From Gerris lacustris (taxonomy: Eukaryota > Arthropoda > Insecta > Hemiptera > Gerridae): DNA of 64,000 bases. The translations under genes and the position numbers were made by a program. Shown here in pieces: positions 1-11,475 of the stretch (position 1 is its first letter; each line of letters starts with the position of its first letter). The stretch lies in contig OX578279.1 of assembly GCA_951217055.1 (NCBI GenBank), positions 76,089,631 to 76,153,630 of the forward strand, in the 5' to 3' direction. The notes below the pieces were generated by a model, which did no database searches, was not told the origin of the DNA, and saw nothing but the letters and a program-made list of their open reading frames with translations.

Positions 1-157
1 TTACAGTTTAAGGAATGCTGTCTAACTATCTGATTGAAAAAATGTTCAAGTAGATCTATGTATTGTTCTGGTATAAATGTTGAGCGAGAAAGGAAGGACC
101 GTCTGAAGGTATAATCAAATATATTTTTTTTCGGGCGAAATGTCATGATCCAGAAGA

Positions 158-261
158 AATTATGCATAGCCATTCTGTCTGGACTATGAAGCGTGTCATC
201 GACCCTAGAGAGGTCGATAACAGTCTGTCATAGTCCTGGAGCATAAGGTCTACGCATAATT
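158..261. repeat. Imperfect hairpin
   Basis: Three nested complementary blocks are visible: 158-169 with 250-261, 181-189 (GGACTATGA) with 228-236, and 199-204 (TCGACC) with 212-217. Nothing else in positions 1-700 is recognised; it reads as AT-rich intron. Confidence 0.5.
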
Positions 262-703
262 ATTTCGTTAAATAATTTAATGTCGCTGACGTACTTCTTT
301 CCAATCGTTCGATTTTTTTTCAGTTTCCTCTTAAAGGCATTATTTTTACTTAAGTATAAAAAACACCTAAGAAGAGAAAAAAAAATTACTTAAAAAAATA
401 CGTTTTTCATGGGTATAAGGTAATTTAAATCTATATGAAATGTATAATTTTGTTTAATGAGCTTTTAGAGAAAGTTGCTCTATCCTTAAATTAATGTAAC
501 TTAACTTATCTGTAAAAAGGTTGGTTATTATCAAACTTAACATTGAAGTGGGTAATTGTCAGCAATTTTACTGTAAAAAAGTAATTATAAAGATATTAAC
601 ATTATAAAGATGATTACATTTTTAGTGTTTAATAAGAAAAACTTTTTTTTAATTTAAAATTAGTTTTTACTTTACTTCCCATCTTGCCGGTCATGTTCTG
701 CTA

Positions 704-1135
704 TTTTTTACTGGTCTTCTATTACTTTGCTTTGTAAGTTTCATCGCTCATTTCCGTTTCCCCAATTTTGAACCACTTCCCGTGATTTAATCTTCCCCAA
801 ATTTTGCACATAGATAAAACTAAGGTGAAGAGTACAGAAACCAAAAACAAAAAAACAAAAAACAAAAAAAAAAAAATGACGTCAAATTTATTTGCTTTTT
901 AAATTTCATCGCACACCTATTACCCCAATTTTGAACCACTTACCGTCATTCAATCTTCCCCAAATTTTGCACATAGATACAACTAAGGTAAAGAATACAG
1001 AAACCAAACAAAAAAAAAAAAAAAAAAAAAAGGCGTCAAATTTATTTGCTTTTTAAGTTTCATCGCACACCTATTACCACCTAAGGTAGAATATAAGACC
1101 AGTTTTGAAAAATTGCATTTTTATATTAATTATTT
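704..1135 (+). repeat. Rep-J copy: tandem A-rich monomers
   Basis: Units of roughly 150 bp carry the shared blocks TTTCATCGCACACC, TTTTGAACCACTTACCG and CCAAATTTTGCACATAGATA. Each unit ends in a poly(A)-rich stretch followed by GGCGTCAAATTTATTTGC. The 3' end carries GACCAGTTTTGAAAAATTGC. The same head, units and tail occur at 9029-9540 and 60574-61398. No coding capacity or terminal inverted repeat was seen. Confidence 0.75.
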
Positions 1136-1235
1136 TACTATTTAGTCTATGTAGACCTTATTATAGAAAAGTTAAGTGCATTTCAATATAAATCTGTTAT
1201 TAACGGTCTATTCTATAATTTACCTCTTTTAACTT

Positions 1236-1627
1236 AACACCAGTAAGGCGCGCTTCACGTAAGTACGTGTGGCGATAATCGCCGGTTTCTGTACAATTAA
1301 GTTAAAATTATTAAGTGATATTTTAATAGTTGCGCATATTCTTTTCCTACTCTTCAATACCTTTAAATTAATGTATAACATGTCATGGTGACTAAAAACT
1401 GTTTTTTAGTCGCCCGCCATATTGGCCGCCATCTTGAAAATATTAAGTGTGAAAAATCCAAAATGTGTCCAGTTGTCTCAAATGCCGAGATGCACCTGGG
1501 TGTCGAATTTCATGTTCCTAGCTATAGTTTATGAATTGAAACAAGCGACTGACAGACACCAACGAACAGACAGACAGAGCCGTTGTATAAGGTTTCTTTT
1601 TGTACTTTGTACAGAAACCTTAAAAGG
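1236..1627 (-). repeat. Rep-L dispersed repeat
   Basis: One end carries AAGGCGCGCTTCACGTAAGT and the other ends near TTTGTACAGAAACC. The interior has a GCCGCCATCTTG block and a CAGACAGACAG run. A related copy in the opposite orientation lies at 53788-54147, and tandem fragments lie at 47540-47975. Confidence 0.65.
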
Positions 1628-1817
1628 ATAATCTGAGTAAAATCTATAGATTACGACACACGACACTGATGGGAAGTAATCGTAGTTCCACAAGTTGGGA
1701 GATATAAAATAATTTGTTATTTTGAGTTTTCTTTCTTCTAGTCCCTAATGTATAACACTTATTTGGAGTAGTTGGGTCTTTTAGGGTATAATAAGTACAA
1801 ATTTACTTTTCAATTAT

Positions 1818-1852
1818 GGCTATATTTCGACCTACTTGGTCATCTTCAGGCC
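1818..1852 (-). ncRNA. Hammerhead-like motif (minimal type I)
   Basis: The minus strand reads GGC, CUGAAGA, U, stem II GACC/GGUC with loop AAGUA, GAAA, UAUA, GCC. All invariant core positions (CUGANGA and GAAA) are present. GGC and GCC can pair as stem I, and helix III is almost absent. This is the minimal layout reported for hammerheads in Penelope-like elements. Activity is not known. Confidence 0.5.
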
Positions 1853-2056
1853 TAAAACATCGAAACATCATACACATGAGATTTATATAAAAACATTTTT
1901 ACACTATTATTACGTCAAAAGCTACAATAACTAATAAATTAAGTTTTTTATTGTAATAGATTTCAAATAAAATATAAAAAATAATAAAATATACAACATC
2001 TTACCTAGATTGAAAATGTAAATAATTTTGTTTTTGCATCATATGTTGGAAAGAAT

Positions 2057-2462
2057 GTTATTATCACCTTTTTGGTTCGTCATTTACAATAAAATACATC
2101 ACATTACATCACATAACATTAACAATTAAACCATTAACATTTGTCAAATAAATATTTAAAAAATAATAAATTAATAAAAGGCATGGTAAAAGCGGTAACC
2201 TGGAAGTAACCTATCCTATTTTAATTATATAATATATTTTTTAAATAACTACGAAAAATAAAAATATATTATATAATAAAAATATATTATATAATTAAAA
2301 TAGGATAGGTTACTTCCAGGTTACCGCTTTTACCATGCCTTTTATTAATTTATTATTTTTTAAATATTTATTTGACAAATGTTAATGGTTTAATTGTTAA
2401 TGTTATGTGATATAATGTGATGTATTTTATTGTAAATGACGAACCAAAAAGGTGATAATAAC
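2057..2462. repeat. Long near-perfect inverted repeat (foldback)
   Basis: The left arm starts GTTATTATCACCTTTTTGG at 2057 and the right arm ends with its reverse complement at 2462. Arms are about 180 bp each, almost identical, with a short AT-rich loop near 2245-2275. No ORF is present. It could be a MITE or a recent inverted duplication. Confidence 0.8.
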
Positions 2463-3130
2463 TTCTTAAATTATATTATATCGCTATTGTACGTTAATAG
2501 GCCGTTTGTTTTCTAAAGGAATATCTTGATCTAAGATGAATCTAATAGATTGTCAAGTCTTATCTAAAATGATAAGAAAAAGGTAACAACAACAAAGATC
2601 TTCCTTCTTAATATGAAGAAGAATGCAATGGATTTTTCATACATTGGATTCCCTCGGAAGGGCTTAAAAAGGAAGCCTTTCGACTTTAGAATGGTTTAGG
2701 CTCTAAAAGAGACTAGTGGAATATTGGCTTGAATGGTTTCAAATCAGCTCTGTTCCCTCTCACGAGAAGTTCTTCCTGTAACGCGCTTTCTCTCTCGTTT
2801 ATCCTATATTCCGAGAGCTCCCTTCTTTACATTTCACCCTTTTCTTGGTTCTAACTTGTTAGATTTCTTCAAGACCTTCGAAGAATTAATCCAATCCCTT
2901 TCTAAGACTTGAATTTTCTCCTTTTTTTATTCCACAATAAAATATTCTTTGATTTTTTTTCTTGTTTGAACACTTGTCAAGAATCAGTGAAAACAGCGCG
3001 GTGTAAAGACCTTTTACTTGTGAATTTATTTCTATTGTTCTGTGTCTCTTTGGTTTTTATACTAGTAAAGCATATTGTCTCGCTTTTGTATAATATGTAT
3101 TTTTATTGCTTCTACATAAAAATGTTTTTT
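2463..3130. other. Intron sequence, nothing recognised
   Basis: No repeat, RNA gene or exon could be supported here. Confidence 0.5.
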
Positions 3131-3132
3131 TT

Positions 3133-3908
3133 TTTCCGTGGTAGGCTGTGAAATAGTAACTTTAGAGCCTAAAAAACATAGCTAAAATCCATTTTTTCAT
3201 TACGTGGACTTAAAAAATCTTTTCATTACTCCTAGCTGTAAAGAAAAAATCTTTTACGTCCTAGGAACTAAAATTTATTTTTTCCGGCGGGTAGTTGTCA
3301 AAACTTCCGTTAGTACCGCTGCAGTCTTTGTAGAAATGCTTCTAGTACGATTAAAATCCGCTAGATGTCAATGCGTTTTATTTATCTTTTCTTATAGTGT
3401 AACCTCTTTTTAAGGTTTCTTTTTTTAAGTCTTAAGTATGTACTAATATTTGTTATTATTATATATTGATTAGTGATTAATATTTAATGTTTTTTCATTG
3501 TCTGCTACCTCAGAAAAAATAGCATATGCTACCCGACTGTGAAGTGTTTTTTCTTTACCTTGGCAATATTTACTGTCTCGCTTCGCTCGACAGTAAATGC
3601 AATTGCCGCGGTAAAGAAAAAACTCACTTCACAGCCTTGTAACATAATATACTATTTTCCGTGGTAGGCTGTGAAATAGTAACTTTAGAGCCTAAAACAT
3701 AGCTAAAATCCATTTTTTCATTACGTGGACTTAAAAAATCTTTTCATTACTCCTAGCTGTAAAGAAAAAATCTTTTACGTCCTAGGAACTAAAATATTTT
3801 TTTTTCCGGCGGGTAGTTGTCAAAACTTCCGTTAGTACCGCTGCAGTCTTTGTAGAAATGCTTCTAGTACGATTAAAATCCGCTAGATGTCAATGCGTTT
3901 TATTTATC
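3133..3908 (+). repeat. Rep-H: about 250-bp direct repeats around a palindromic core
   Basis: Block 3133-3383, beginning TTCCGTGGTAGGCTGTGAAA, recurs as 3655-3907. Between them is an AT-rich segment with an inverted pair, GAAGTGTTTTTTCTTTACC at about 3541 and its complement at about 3618-3636, around the GTCTCGCTTCGCTCGAC palindrome. The layout resembles two terminal direct repeats around a short non-coding interior. A minus-strand copy with one flank lies at 15724-16208. Confidence 0.65.
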
Positions 3909-3965
3909 ATAATGAGAGGGTATATTAGCGAGAATGTCAAATAAATTACAGTGAAGAAGTTTATG

Positions 3966-4000
3966 CTAACGTTTCGCTAAATTTATTAGCATCATCAGAG
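3966..4000 (-). ncRNA. Hammerhead-like motif
   Basis: The minus strand reads CUGAUGA, U, GCUA, a 7-nt loop, UAGC, GAAA, CG. The core is fully conserved, with a 4-bp stem II and the same extra U after CUGANGA seen in the other minimal copies. Stem I pairing is weak. Confidence 0.45.
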
Positions 4001-4179
4001 CTAGAAACTAAGTATAACATAAAAATAATACAAAAAAAATAATCAAGGTTTATTCATCGACATGTAGAGAGTATAAATGTGTGTGTGTGTGTGTTTTAGT
4101 CGTCGAAACGTTACCTTATGATAAATTGAAACGTTTATATATATGAATTTGACCGAATATTCCCACGTTGTCGAGTGAT

Positions 4180-5052
<873 letters not shown>

Positions 5053-5544
5053 TTTTTTAAAGTTAGAGTTAGGGTACATATTATTTTAAGAGTTTTAAAA
5101 AAAAAGGAAATATATTATTTATTTAAAATTATATTTTTTACTCTAAAATATATATTTAAGTGAGACTTAGTTTTCATTATAAAATATAAAAATTCCTGGG
5201 CGTGACACCCTGCCTCCTTCCTTTTAGTATAATATCTAGAAATTCTATGAATCCCTTGTAGTGGTAGTAGGGCTCTGTGAACTGAATACTACCCCCTCCC
5301 CCACCTTCTTATTTCCCAGCAGTATTTCTCGGTTGGGAAGAATAAAGAATTATTCACCATTCATTCTTTACTCTTCTGTCAGTTTCTCTCTGAATATTCT
5401 TTTTCTTTTCTTGATTTTTTTTTTTTTTCGTTCTTAAAATTGTTCCATCCTCTTTTACTCTTTCATTTAAACGTGTTACTATTTTCTGCAGATTTGAACT
5501 TGTGTTCTATATTTCAGTGTATATGTCTTACTAATATTATATAG

Positions 5545-5551
<7 letters not shown>

Positions 5552-5630
<79 letters not shown>
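5552..5630. repeat. (TA)n microsatellite, left of hammerhead cassette
   Basis: About 39 TA units lie immediately left of the cassette at 5636-6181. With the matching tract at 6182-6262 this suggests insertion into a single (TA)n array. Confidence 0.95.
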
Positions 5631-5634
<4 letters not shown>

Positions 5635-5791
5635 TATCAGCAGAGTAATACCGTGTTTTTGCACACTGCAATAGGCTACACAATTTGCGAGAGACACCAA
5701 GGGATGTGCCACGCAAGCGTGACACATAGGAACTGTTCCAACATCAGACATAACGTCATTAAGATGTTGGCTCGGCATTATGCCATGTCCT

Positions 5792-5834
5792 GCATCGTTT
5801 CGTCGCGTCCGACTCATCAGGGGCCCGACGATGC
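5792..5834 (-). ncRNA. Hammerhead ribozyme, minus-strand copy
   Basis: This is the exact reverse complement of 6025-6067. It has stem III GCAUCG/CGAUGC, cleavage triplet GUC, a self-complementary GGGCCC in the stem I position, core CUGAUGA, stem II GUCG/CGAC with loop GACG, and core GAAA. Confidence 0.7.
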
Positions 5835-6024
5835 CCACCCAACTCTGGACCTATACTACATCAAGAAGATCAGATATAGGACTTATCAGAGACGAGGGTG
5901 CTCTCATACCGCCATTCTTGCTTGGCTGGCAAAACACATCAGCAGAGTAATACCGTGTTTTTGCACACTGCAATAGGCTACACAATTTGCGAGAGACACC
6001 AAGGGATGTGCCAGAGTTGGGTGG

Positions 6025-6067
6025 GCATCGTCGGGCCCCTGATGAGTCGGACGCGACGAAACGATGC
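6025..6067 (+). ncRNA. Hammerhead ribozyme, plus-strand copy
   Basis: Stem III 5' strand GCATCG is at 6025-6030, UC at 6031-6032 (making the cleavage triplet GUC), GGGCCC at 6033-6038, core CTGATGA at 6039-6045, stem II GTCG at 6046-6049, loop GACG at 6050-6053, stem II CGAC at 6054-6057, core GAAA at 6058-6061, and stem III 3' strand CGATGC at 6062-6067. With the A-U pair of the core, helix III is 7 bp. Every canonical conserved nucleotide is present. Stem I has no loop and is palindromic, so an active form would probably need two molecules pairing through GGGCCC. In vivo activity is inference. Confidence 0.72.
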
Positions 6068-6176
6068 AGGACATGGCATAATGCCGAGCCAACATCTTAA
6101 TGACGTTATGTCTGATGTTGGAACAGTTCCTATGTGTCACGCTTTCGTGGCACATCCCTTGGTGTTTCTCGCAAAT

Positions 6177-6181
<5 letters not shown>

Positions 6182-6262
<81 letters not shown>
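6182..6262. repeat. (TA)n microsatellite, right of hammerhead cassette
   Basis: About 39 TA units begin directly at the end of the right cassette arm and decay into imperfect TA-rich sequence up to about 6360. Positions 6360-6580 hold nothing recognised. Confidence 0.95.
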
Positions 6263-6265
<3 letters not shown>

Positions 6266-6582
6266 TGTATAGTATATATAGTATAATATATAGTAGTAGT
6301 ATTTATTATGTAGCATATGTAGTATATATATATTATATACATAGTATAATATATATAGTGTGTCGACCAGTAAATCAACAGAATTTAGTTGAAATTTGTG
6401 TATCCTTTGTAGTTGGTTAACTGGTGTCACAGATCTGATTGTGTAGGTTAGTTGATAGGTATAATTTCTTTTCAACTTTTTGAAATGTAAATGCATTCTG
6501 ATGATCAAAGTTTTATTTATCTACAATATATAACTAATTTAGAACAATTATTTTTTAGAAGATATTTTTTAAATTAAATAGT

Positions 6583-7158
6583 GTGTCAATTATTGTGGCA
6601 CATAGCTTCCTCGCATCCTATTTAATATTATATTATGATTTTTTGCTTTTACAACCTATTATAGTCAAATTTATTTAATTTTCCTCCCGTTTTTTAATTC
6701 TTTCAATTGATAAAGTATCAATTTATCAAAATTTAAAGAGTGCAGACGGTTGAAATTAATCTGGAACTATCTGCGGGCCTACTTTCGATGAACCACCAAA
6801 ATTTCATAAAAATTAAATGAGTACTTTTGAAGATTTAGGTTTAAATGAATGTATGTTTGTGCGCATGTGGAAATAAATCTAATATGTGCAGAATCTTAAA
6901 ACTTACACGTCACCAATAAGAGGCTAATTATGACCTACCATTAAAATTTCATTAAAATCATATGACTAGATTTTAAGATATATTGGTTCGATAAAATTAA
7001 GTGACAGACCGAGAGTCTGATACGGAACCAAACATTTTCCTTGATGTCTAAAACGGATTTCTATATTGAAATTTTTGAAATCGGAGACATAAAAAAATAT
7101 CTTTCTTCAAAACGATCATGCATATAGCTTCCGTTACCTTCGGTATCCTCGGAAGCAA
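6583..7158 (-). repeat. Rep-A copy, minus
   Basis: It runs from the shared 3' end (complement of GGAAGCTATGTGCCACA) to the 5' hairpin (complement of GAGCTTACCGAAGGTAACGG, here decayed). The standard interior is present: a CTGCGGGC block, a CCTACCATTAAAATTTCAT block and the ATTTTTGAAATCGGAGACAT block. Confidence 0.8.
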
Positions 7159-7198
7159 TAAGAACAAAGAAATTTGAAGTTTAAATTTAATGAAAATA

Positions 7199-7770
7199 CA
7201 CTGCCAATTAGTGTGGCACATAGCTTCCTCGCATCCTATCATGTACTTTATTGTTATATTAACGCATTAAAGTTTTATTACTTTATTGTTATATTGTTTA
7301 TTGTGTAAGAACAATTAACATTTTTTAGCGATTTTTAACACTTTATAGGAGTGTCGCTGTAGGTTTTACTAAAAAATTGTATTTGAAAAAAATGTTTGTC
7401 TCATTGAATAGATTAGGTTTGATTTTTTTCCTGACCGAAAATTCCAATTTTAAATTTGAAGTTCACGTTTGTGCGAGCGTTGCGCGTGAACGCTTGAACG
7501 GATAACGTTGTCCAACGAAATCGACCTGAGCATTGGTAAAATAAACATGTCTACCAAATTTCATCAAAATCGGGCAACATTTACTCAAGTTATCGTCGCA
7601 GGTTTCACGATTCGCGGACACACAGACTGACAGACAGACACGGAACCAAAAATTTTCTTTGATGTCTGAAACGGATTTCTGTCTTGGAATTTTTAAAATA
7701 GGAGACATAAAACTTTTTTGTTCTCAAAAGTGAACACAATGCTTCCGTTACCTTCGGTAAGCTCGGAAGC
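7199..7770 (-). repeat. Rep-B copy, minus
   Basis: It shares both termini with Rep-A but has a different interior, with GCGAGCGTTGCGCGTGAACG, AACGGATAACGTTGTCCAAC and CAGACAGACACGGAACC. The terminal hairpin TTCCGTTACCTTCGGTAAGC is intact at its right end. Confidence 0.8.
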
Positions 7771-7773
7771 AAA

Positions 7774-7955
7774 ATGTAATTAATATGCTGTTTTTCTCTG
7801 TTTGTATTTGTTTATAGGATAAACAAGTTTCCTTTGTAAGCTTGGCATAAAAGAACAACGAAATTTGAAGTTTAAATTCAATGAAAAAGTGTAATTAATA
7901 TGCTGTTTTTTTCTATTTGTCCTTTGTTTATAGAATAAGAGCTTCGCATAAAAGT
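7774..7955 (+). repeat. Local tandem duplication
   Basis: The segment TGTAATTAATATGCTGTTTT recurs about 112 bp apart. The linking GAAATTTGAAGTTTAAATT block also occurs just before the Rep-B copy at about 7170, so Rep-B appears to have inserted into or beside this duplication. Confidence 0.5.
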
Positions 7956-8424
7956 GTTGACAATAACTTCTTTTGTTGAGGGAAAAAATTATAATTAATT
8001 ATTATAGTGCACATTGCAAAGAAAATTCTCTTAGGGAAAGAGTCAACATATTTAATTTTCCCCAGTTGCCAGAAGAGCTACTAGAGGGTCCTAGAAGTTA
8101 CATGTAGGTGTAGGTCCTTCCGGTGGCCTCTGATATTGGCAGGGTCATTAGCTACAGCTTAACTTGGCTTAATGGCTGTAAATTATGGGTAGCAAGCCTG
8201 GTCTTACGTAGTCTTACGTTCCAGAGTTTGGCAAAATATTTTAAACAAGTTATTCCAGGTGTAACTAGGAGGCACTTAATAATAACTTAACAAAATCCTC
8301 TGGTCCATAATTTTGCTCTTTTCGAACAATAACAAGACATGTAGGTGACTGATTTTATGTTAGTACATTATTACAGCTACTAATATCCATTTTATTTTTC
8401 TTTATTTATTACTTTTTATACTAC
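7956..8424. other. Intron sequence, nothing recognised
   Basis: This stretch is less AT-rich than its surroundings but has no supported ORF, RNA or repeat. Confidence 0.5.
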
Positions 8425-8948
8425 TTCCGAGCTTACCAAAGGTACCGGAAGCTATGTGATCGTTCTGAAGAAAGAAACTATTTTATGTCTCCGATTTCAA
8501 AAATTCCAAGACAGAAATCCGTTTTAGACATCAGGGAACATTTTTGGTTCCGTGTCTGTCTGTCGCTCTATTTTTGCGAATCTATCTTAAAAACTGCACG
8601 ACCGATTTTAATGAAATTTGGTCCCATATAAGTTTCAACTTTCTGCGCTTATTTGTTTCTCTTCCACATACGCACAAACTTACATTTATTTACACCTATA
8701 GCTTCAAAAGTACTTATCTGATTTGTATGAAACTTTTTTAGTTTATCAAAAGTAAACGGCAGATAGACCCAGATTAATTTTAACCGTGTGCGCTCTTTAA
8801 CTTTTGCTAAATTGAGACTTTAATTTTTTTTTTTTTTAGAAACGGGGGAAACAATAAATTAAAATAGGACAATAATGGCTTGTAAAAGCTTAAAATCAAT
8901 AAAGTATTTGATAGGATGCAAGTTATGTGCAACACCAATTGGCAGTTT
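8425..8948 (+). repeat. Rep-A copy, plus
   Basis: It begins with a variant of the terminal hairpin (TTCCGAGCTTACCAAAGG) and ends with ACACCAATTGGCAG. The whole Rep-A interior is present, including the CCGATTTCAAAAATTCCAAG block. Confidence 0.8.
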
Positions 8949-9028
8949 ATTTTTTTTTATTATTATATTTGTCTTTTTAAGCTTTGTAGCATTGTTTTCT
9001 CCCTGTTTCACTGGTACTTATCGAATTC

Positions 9029-9320
9029 TTTTTACTGGTCTTATATTACTTTGCTTTGTAAGTTTCATCGCACATTTCTGTTTCCCCAATTTTGAACCAC
9101 TTCCCGTGATTCAATCTTCCCCAAATTTTGCACATAGATACAACTAAGGTGAAGAATACAGAAACCAAAAAAAATAAAAACAAAAACAAAATGGCGTAAA
9201 ATTTATTTGCTTTTTAAGTTTCATCGCACACCTATTACCCTAATTTTGAACCACTTACCGTCATTAAAGCTTCCCTAAATTTTGCACATAGATACAACTA
9301 AGGTGAAGAATACAGAAACC

Positions 9321-9352
<32 letters not shown>

Positions 9353-9540
9353 GTCAAATTTATTTGCTTTCTAAGTTTCATTGCACACCTATTATCCCAA
9401 TTTTGAACCACTTACCGTCATTAAAGCTTCCCTAAATTTTGCACATAGATACAACTAAGGTGAAGAATACAGAAACCAAAAAAAAAAAAATAAAGTTGAA
9501 AAATAAGACCAGTTTTGAAAAATGGCATTTTTATATTAAT
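9029..9540 (+). repeat. Rep-J copy: three tandem A-rich monomers
   Basis: It starts with TTTTTACTGGTCTTATATTA. Three units each have TTTTGCACATAGATACAAC and a poly(A)-rich spacer. It ends with GACCAGTTTTGAAAAATGGC. Confidence 0.8.
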
Positions 9541-10086
9541 TATTATTTTAAATGTTGTGTTATTATCTGGCAACACGATATTTAAAAAGCTTTTCATGAG
9601 CGTAACCCTTTGAAATGTTATTTTGTTGTCTCAATATTCATTTTCAATTGTATACTATGTTAATGAAATTTTGTTATTAATAACTTGATGGTGGACCCTC
9701 GCTTAGCCCACTCTGCTGGACGGGTTGAAAGCGATAGTTAAGCGAGCTTCCTTAATGAATTAAAGGGAAATACTCCAAGGCTTTACAAAGTACCCCCACC
9801 CCAGTGTTAGATATATATCTAACACAGTGTTTCGAGTGCCGTGATATGGCTCTCGTTATGTTTTGCTTTATGATCCTCTGGAGTTGAATGTTTGTCCGTC
9901 CATAATTTCTTGTTTTAATTGCTCTTAAGCTGACTCTCCTAAGAGCTTTTAGTCCTCAATATATGATTTTCACTCAGTTAAGCGTCGTAACTAAACATTG
10001 CAGCCTTCATTAAACCCTTTTATAAGCCTTTAAATTAAAGGAATAAGCTATTCATCGAGCAATTGCTTTTATGTTTTATTCTTATT
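9541..10086. other. Intron sequence containing a 22-bp perfect palindrome
   Basis: A perfect palindrome lies at 9804-9825, with half-site GTGTTAGATAT. Nothing else was recognised. Confidence 0.55.
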
Positions 10087-10667
10087 GCTTCCGAGCTTAC
10101 CGAAGGTAACGGAAGCTATGTGATCGTTCCGAAGAACAAAAAATATTTAGGTCTCCGATTTCAAAAATTCAAAGACAGAATTCCGTTTCAGACATCAGGG
10201 AACATTTTTGGTTCCGTGTCTGCGTCTGTCGGTCTGTTGTTCGATTTTTGAGAACCAACATTCTTAAAAACTACACGTCCGATTTTAATGAAATTTGGAT
10301 GGTATGTCATTAATTAGCCCATTGTTGGTCCCATATAAGTTTCAACATTCTGCGCTTATTTGTTTCTCTTCCACAAGCTCACAAACATACATCTATAGTT
10401 TCAAAAGTACTTATCTGATTTGTATGGAACTTTTACAGTTTATCGAAAGTAACCCGCAGATATCCCAAGATTAATTTGAACCGTCTGCGCTTTTTAACTT
10501 TAGCTGATACTTTAATTCATGTAAAACATTAAAACAATTTTGACAGATTAAAAAACGGGGGAAAAAATTAAATAAATTAAACAATAATAGCTTGTAAAAG
10601 CATACAACCAATAAAGTTCGTGGATAGGATGTGAGGAAGCTATGTGCCACACCAATAACTGGCAATC
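10087..10667 (+). repeat. Rep-A copy, plus, well preserved
   Basis: The terminal hairpin GAGCTTACCGAAGGTAACGG is intact, followed by the full-length interior and the GAGGAAGCTATGTGCCACAC 3' block. It is one of the best copies for building a consensus. Confidence 0.85.
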
Positions 10668-10924
10668 CAATATGGCAGTCTATTCTTCGCTATTATGCAA
10701 ATAAGAAAACAATAATTCGTATAAAACAATAGCTTTTGGACTCATCATCAACCACAGTGTTGACTTTGGAATAAATAAAAACAAATAAATGGTAACTGTG
10801 TGAAAATGGCGTTAATAATATATAGACTGCAGACTAATTGGAGTACCTGCTGATGACAGGGTTGTCACTTTTAACGTATAATTCTATAATTAGGTAGTTT
10901 AGTGTTGTACTTTTTTCTTATAAC

Positions 10925-11475
10925 TTAATGGGGTGTAACTTCTTTAGATTGTTACTCCCCTATGTTTTTTTTTTTTTGGAAAATAAATGACTTTTACTAA
11001 ATAACTATGAAGTCAAAGGGATGTTTAGTACAATGTATGGTAATTGTTTAGATTGTTACTCCCCTATGATGTTTTTTAGAATATAAATGACTGACTAAAT
11101 AACTATAATGACCAAGGGATGTTTAGTCTAATGTTCTTTAGGACAAAGGAATATCACACTTCTGTTTTTATAAGGAGAGTAACAGTCTAAAAAAGTGCCC
11201 AATGTACTTTGGGACACAGGAATGTCAGGAATGTATGTGTTTAGTCTAATGTTCTTTAGGACAAAGGACTTATCACACTTCAGTTTCTAAAGAAATCTAA
11301 AGAAGTGCCCAATGTACTTTGGAACAAAGGAAAACCCACTTCTTCTTTTTATGAGGGGAGTAATAGTCTAAATTAGAACATTCCGTACACCTTCTTTAGA
11401 TTTGTTACTCCCTTCTGTTTTTTTTTTTTTTTTTTATGAGAGGAGTAACAATCTAAAGAAGTGCCCTTAATACCT
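10925..11475. repeat. Rep-K: foldback with repeated internal blocks
   Basis: The outer ends are GTAACTTCTTTAGATTGTTA and its complement GAGTAACAATCTAAAGAAGT. Between them the blocks AAATGACT...TAACTAT, GTTTAGTCTAATGTTCTTTA and AAGTGCCCAATGTACTTTGG recur two or three times in both orientations. A fragment lies at 24850-25010. No ORF is present. Confidence 0.7.

Larger units (their letters stand above)
5636..6181. mobile_element. Hammerhead-bearing inverted/direct repeat cassette
   Basis: A 171-bp left arm (5678-5848) and right arm (6011-6181) are near-perfect reverse complements. A 75-bp direct repeat (5636-5710 and 5938-6012, offset 302 bp) adds a second partial copy of the left end. The 89-bp spacer 5849-5937 is unique. 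Each arm carries one complete hammerhead core, in opposite orientations. The cassette is bounded on both sides by (TA)n. Mixed direct and inverted repeated ends are typical of Penelope-like elements; no reverse transcriptase or GIY-YIG domain is present, so this would be a non-autonomous relic. Confidence 0.6.

Noticed and set aside
7463..7708. ORF reading MSPILKIPRQKSVSDIKENF, similar to ORFs at 16487, 26914 and 33779
   Set aside because: The similarity comes from shared Rep-A/B DNA. The frame is broken in many copies and both strands of the block are open, so it is not a protein family.
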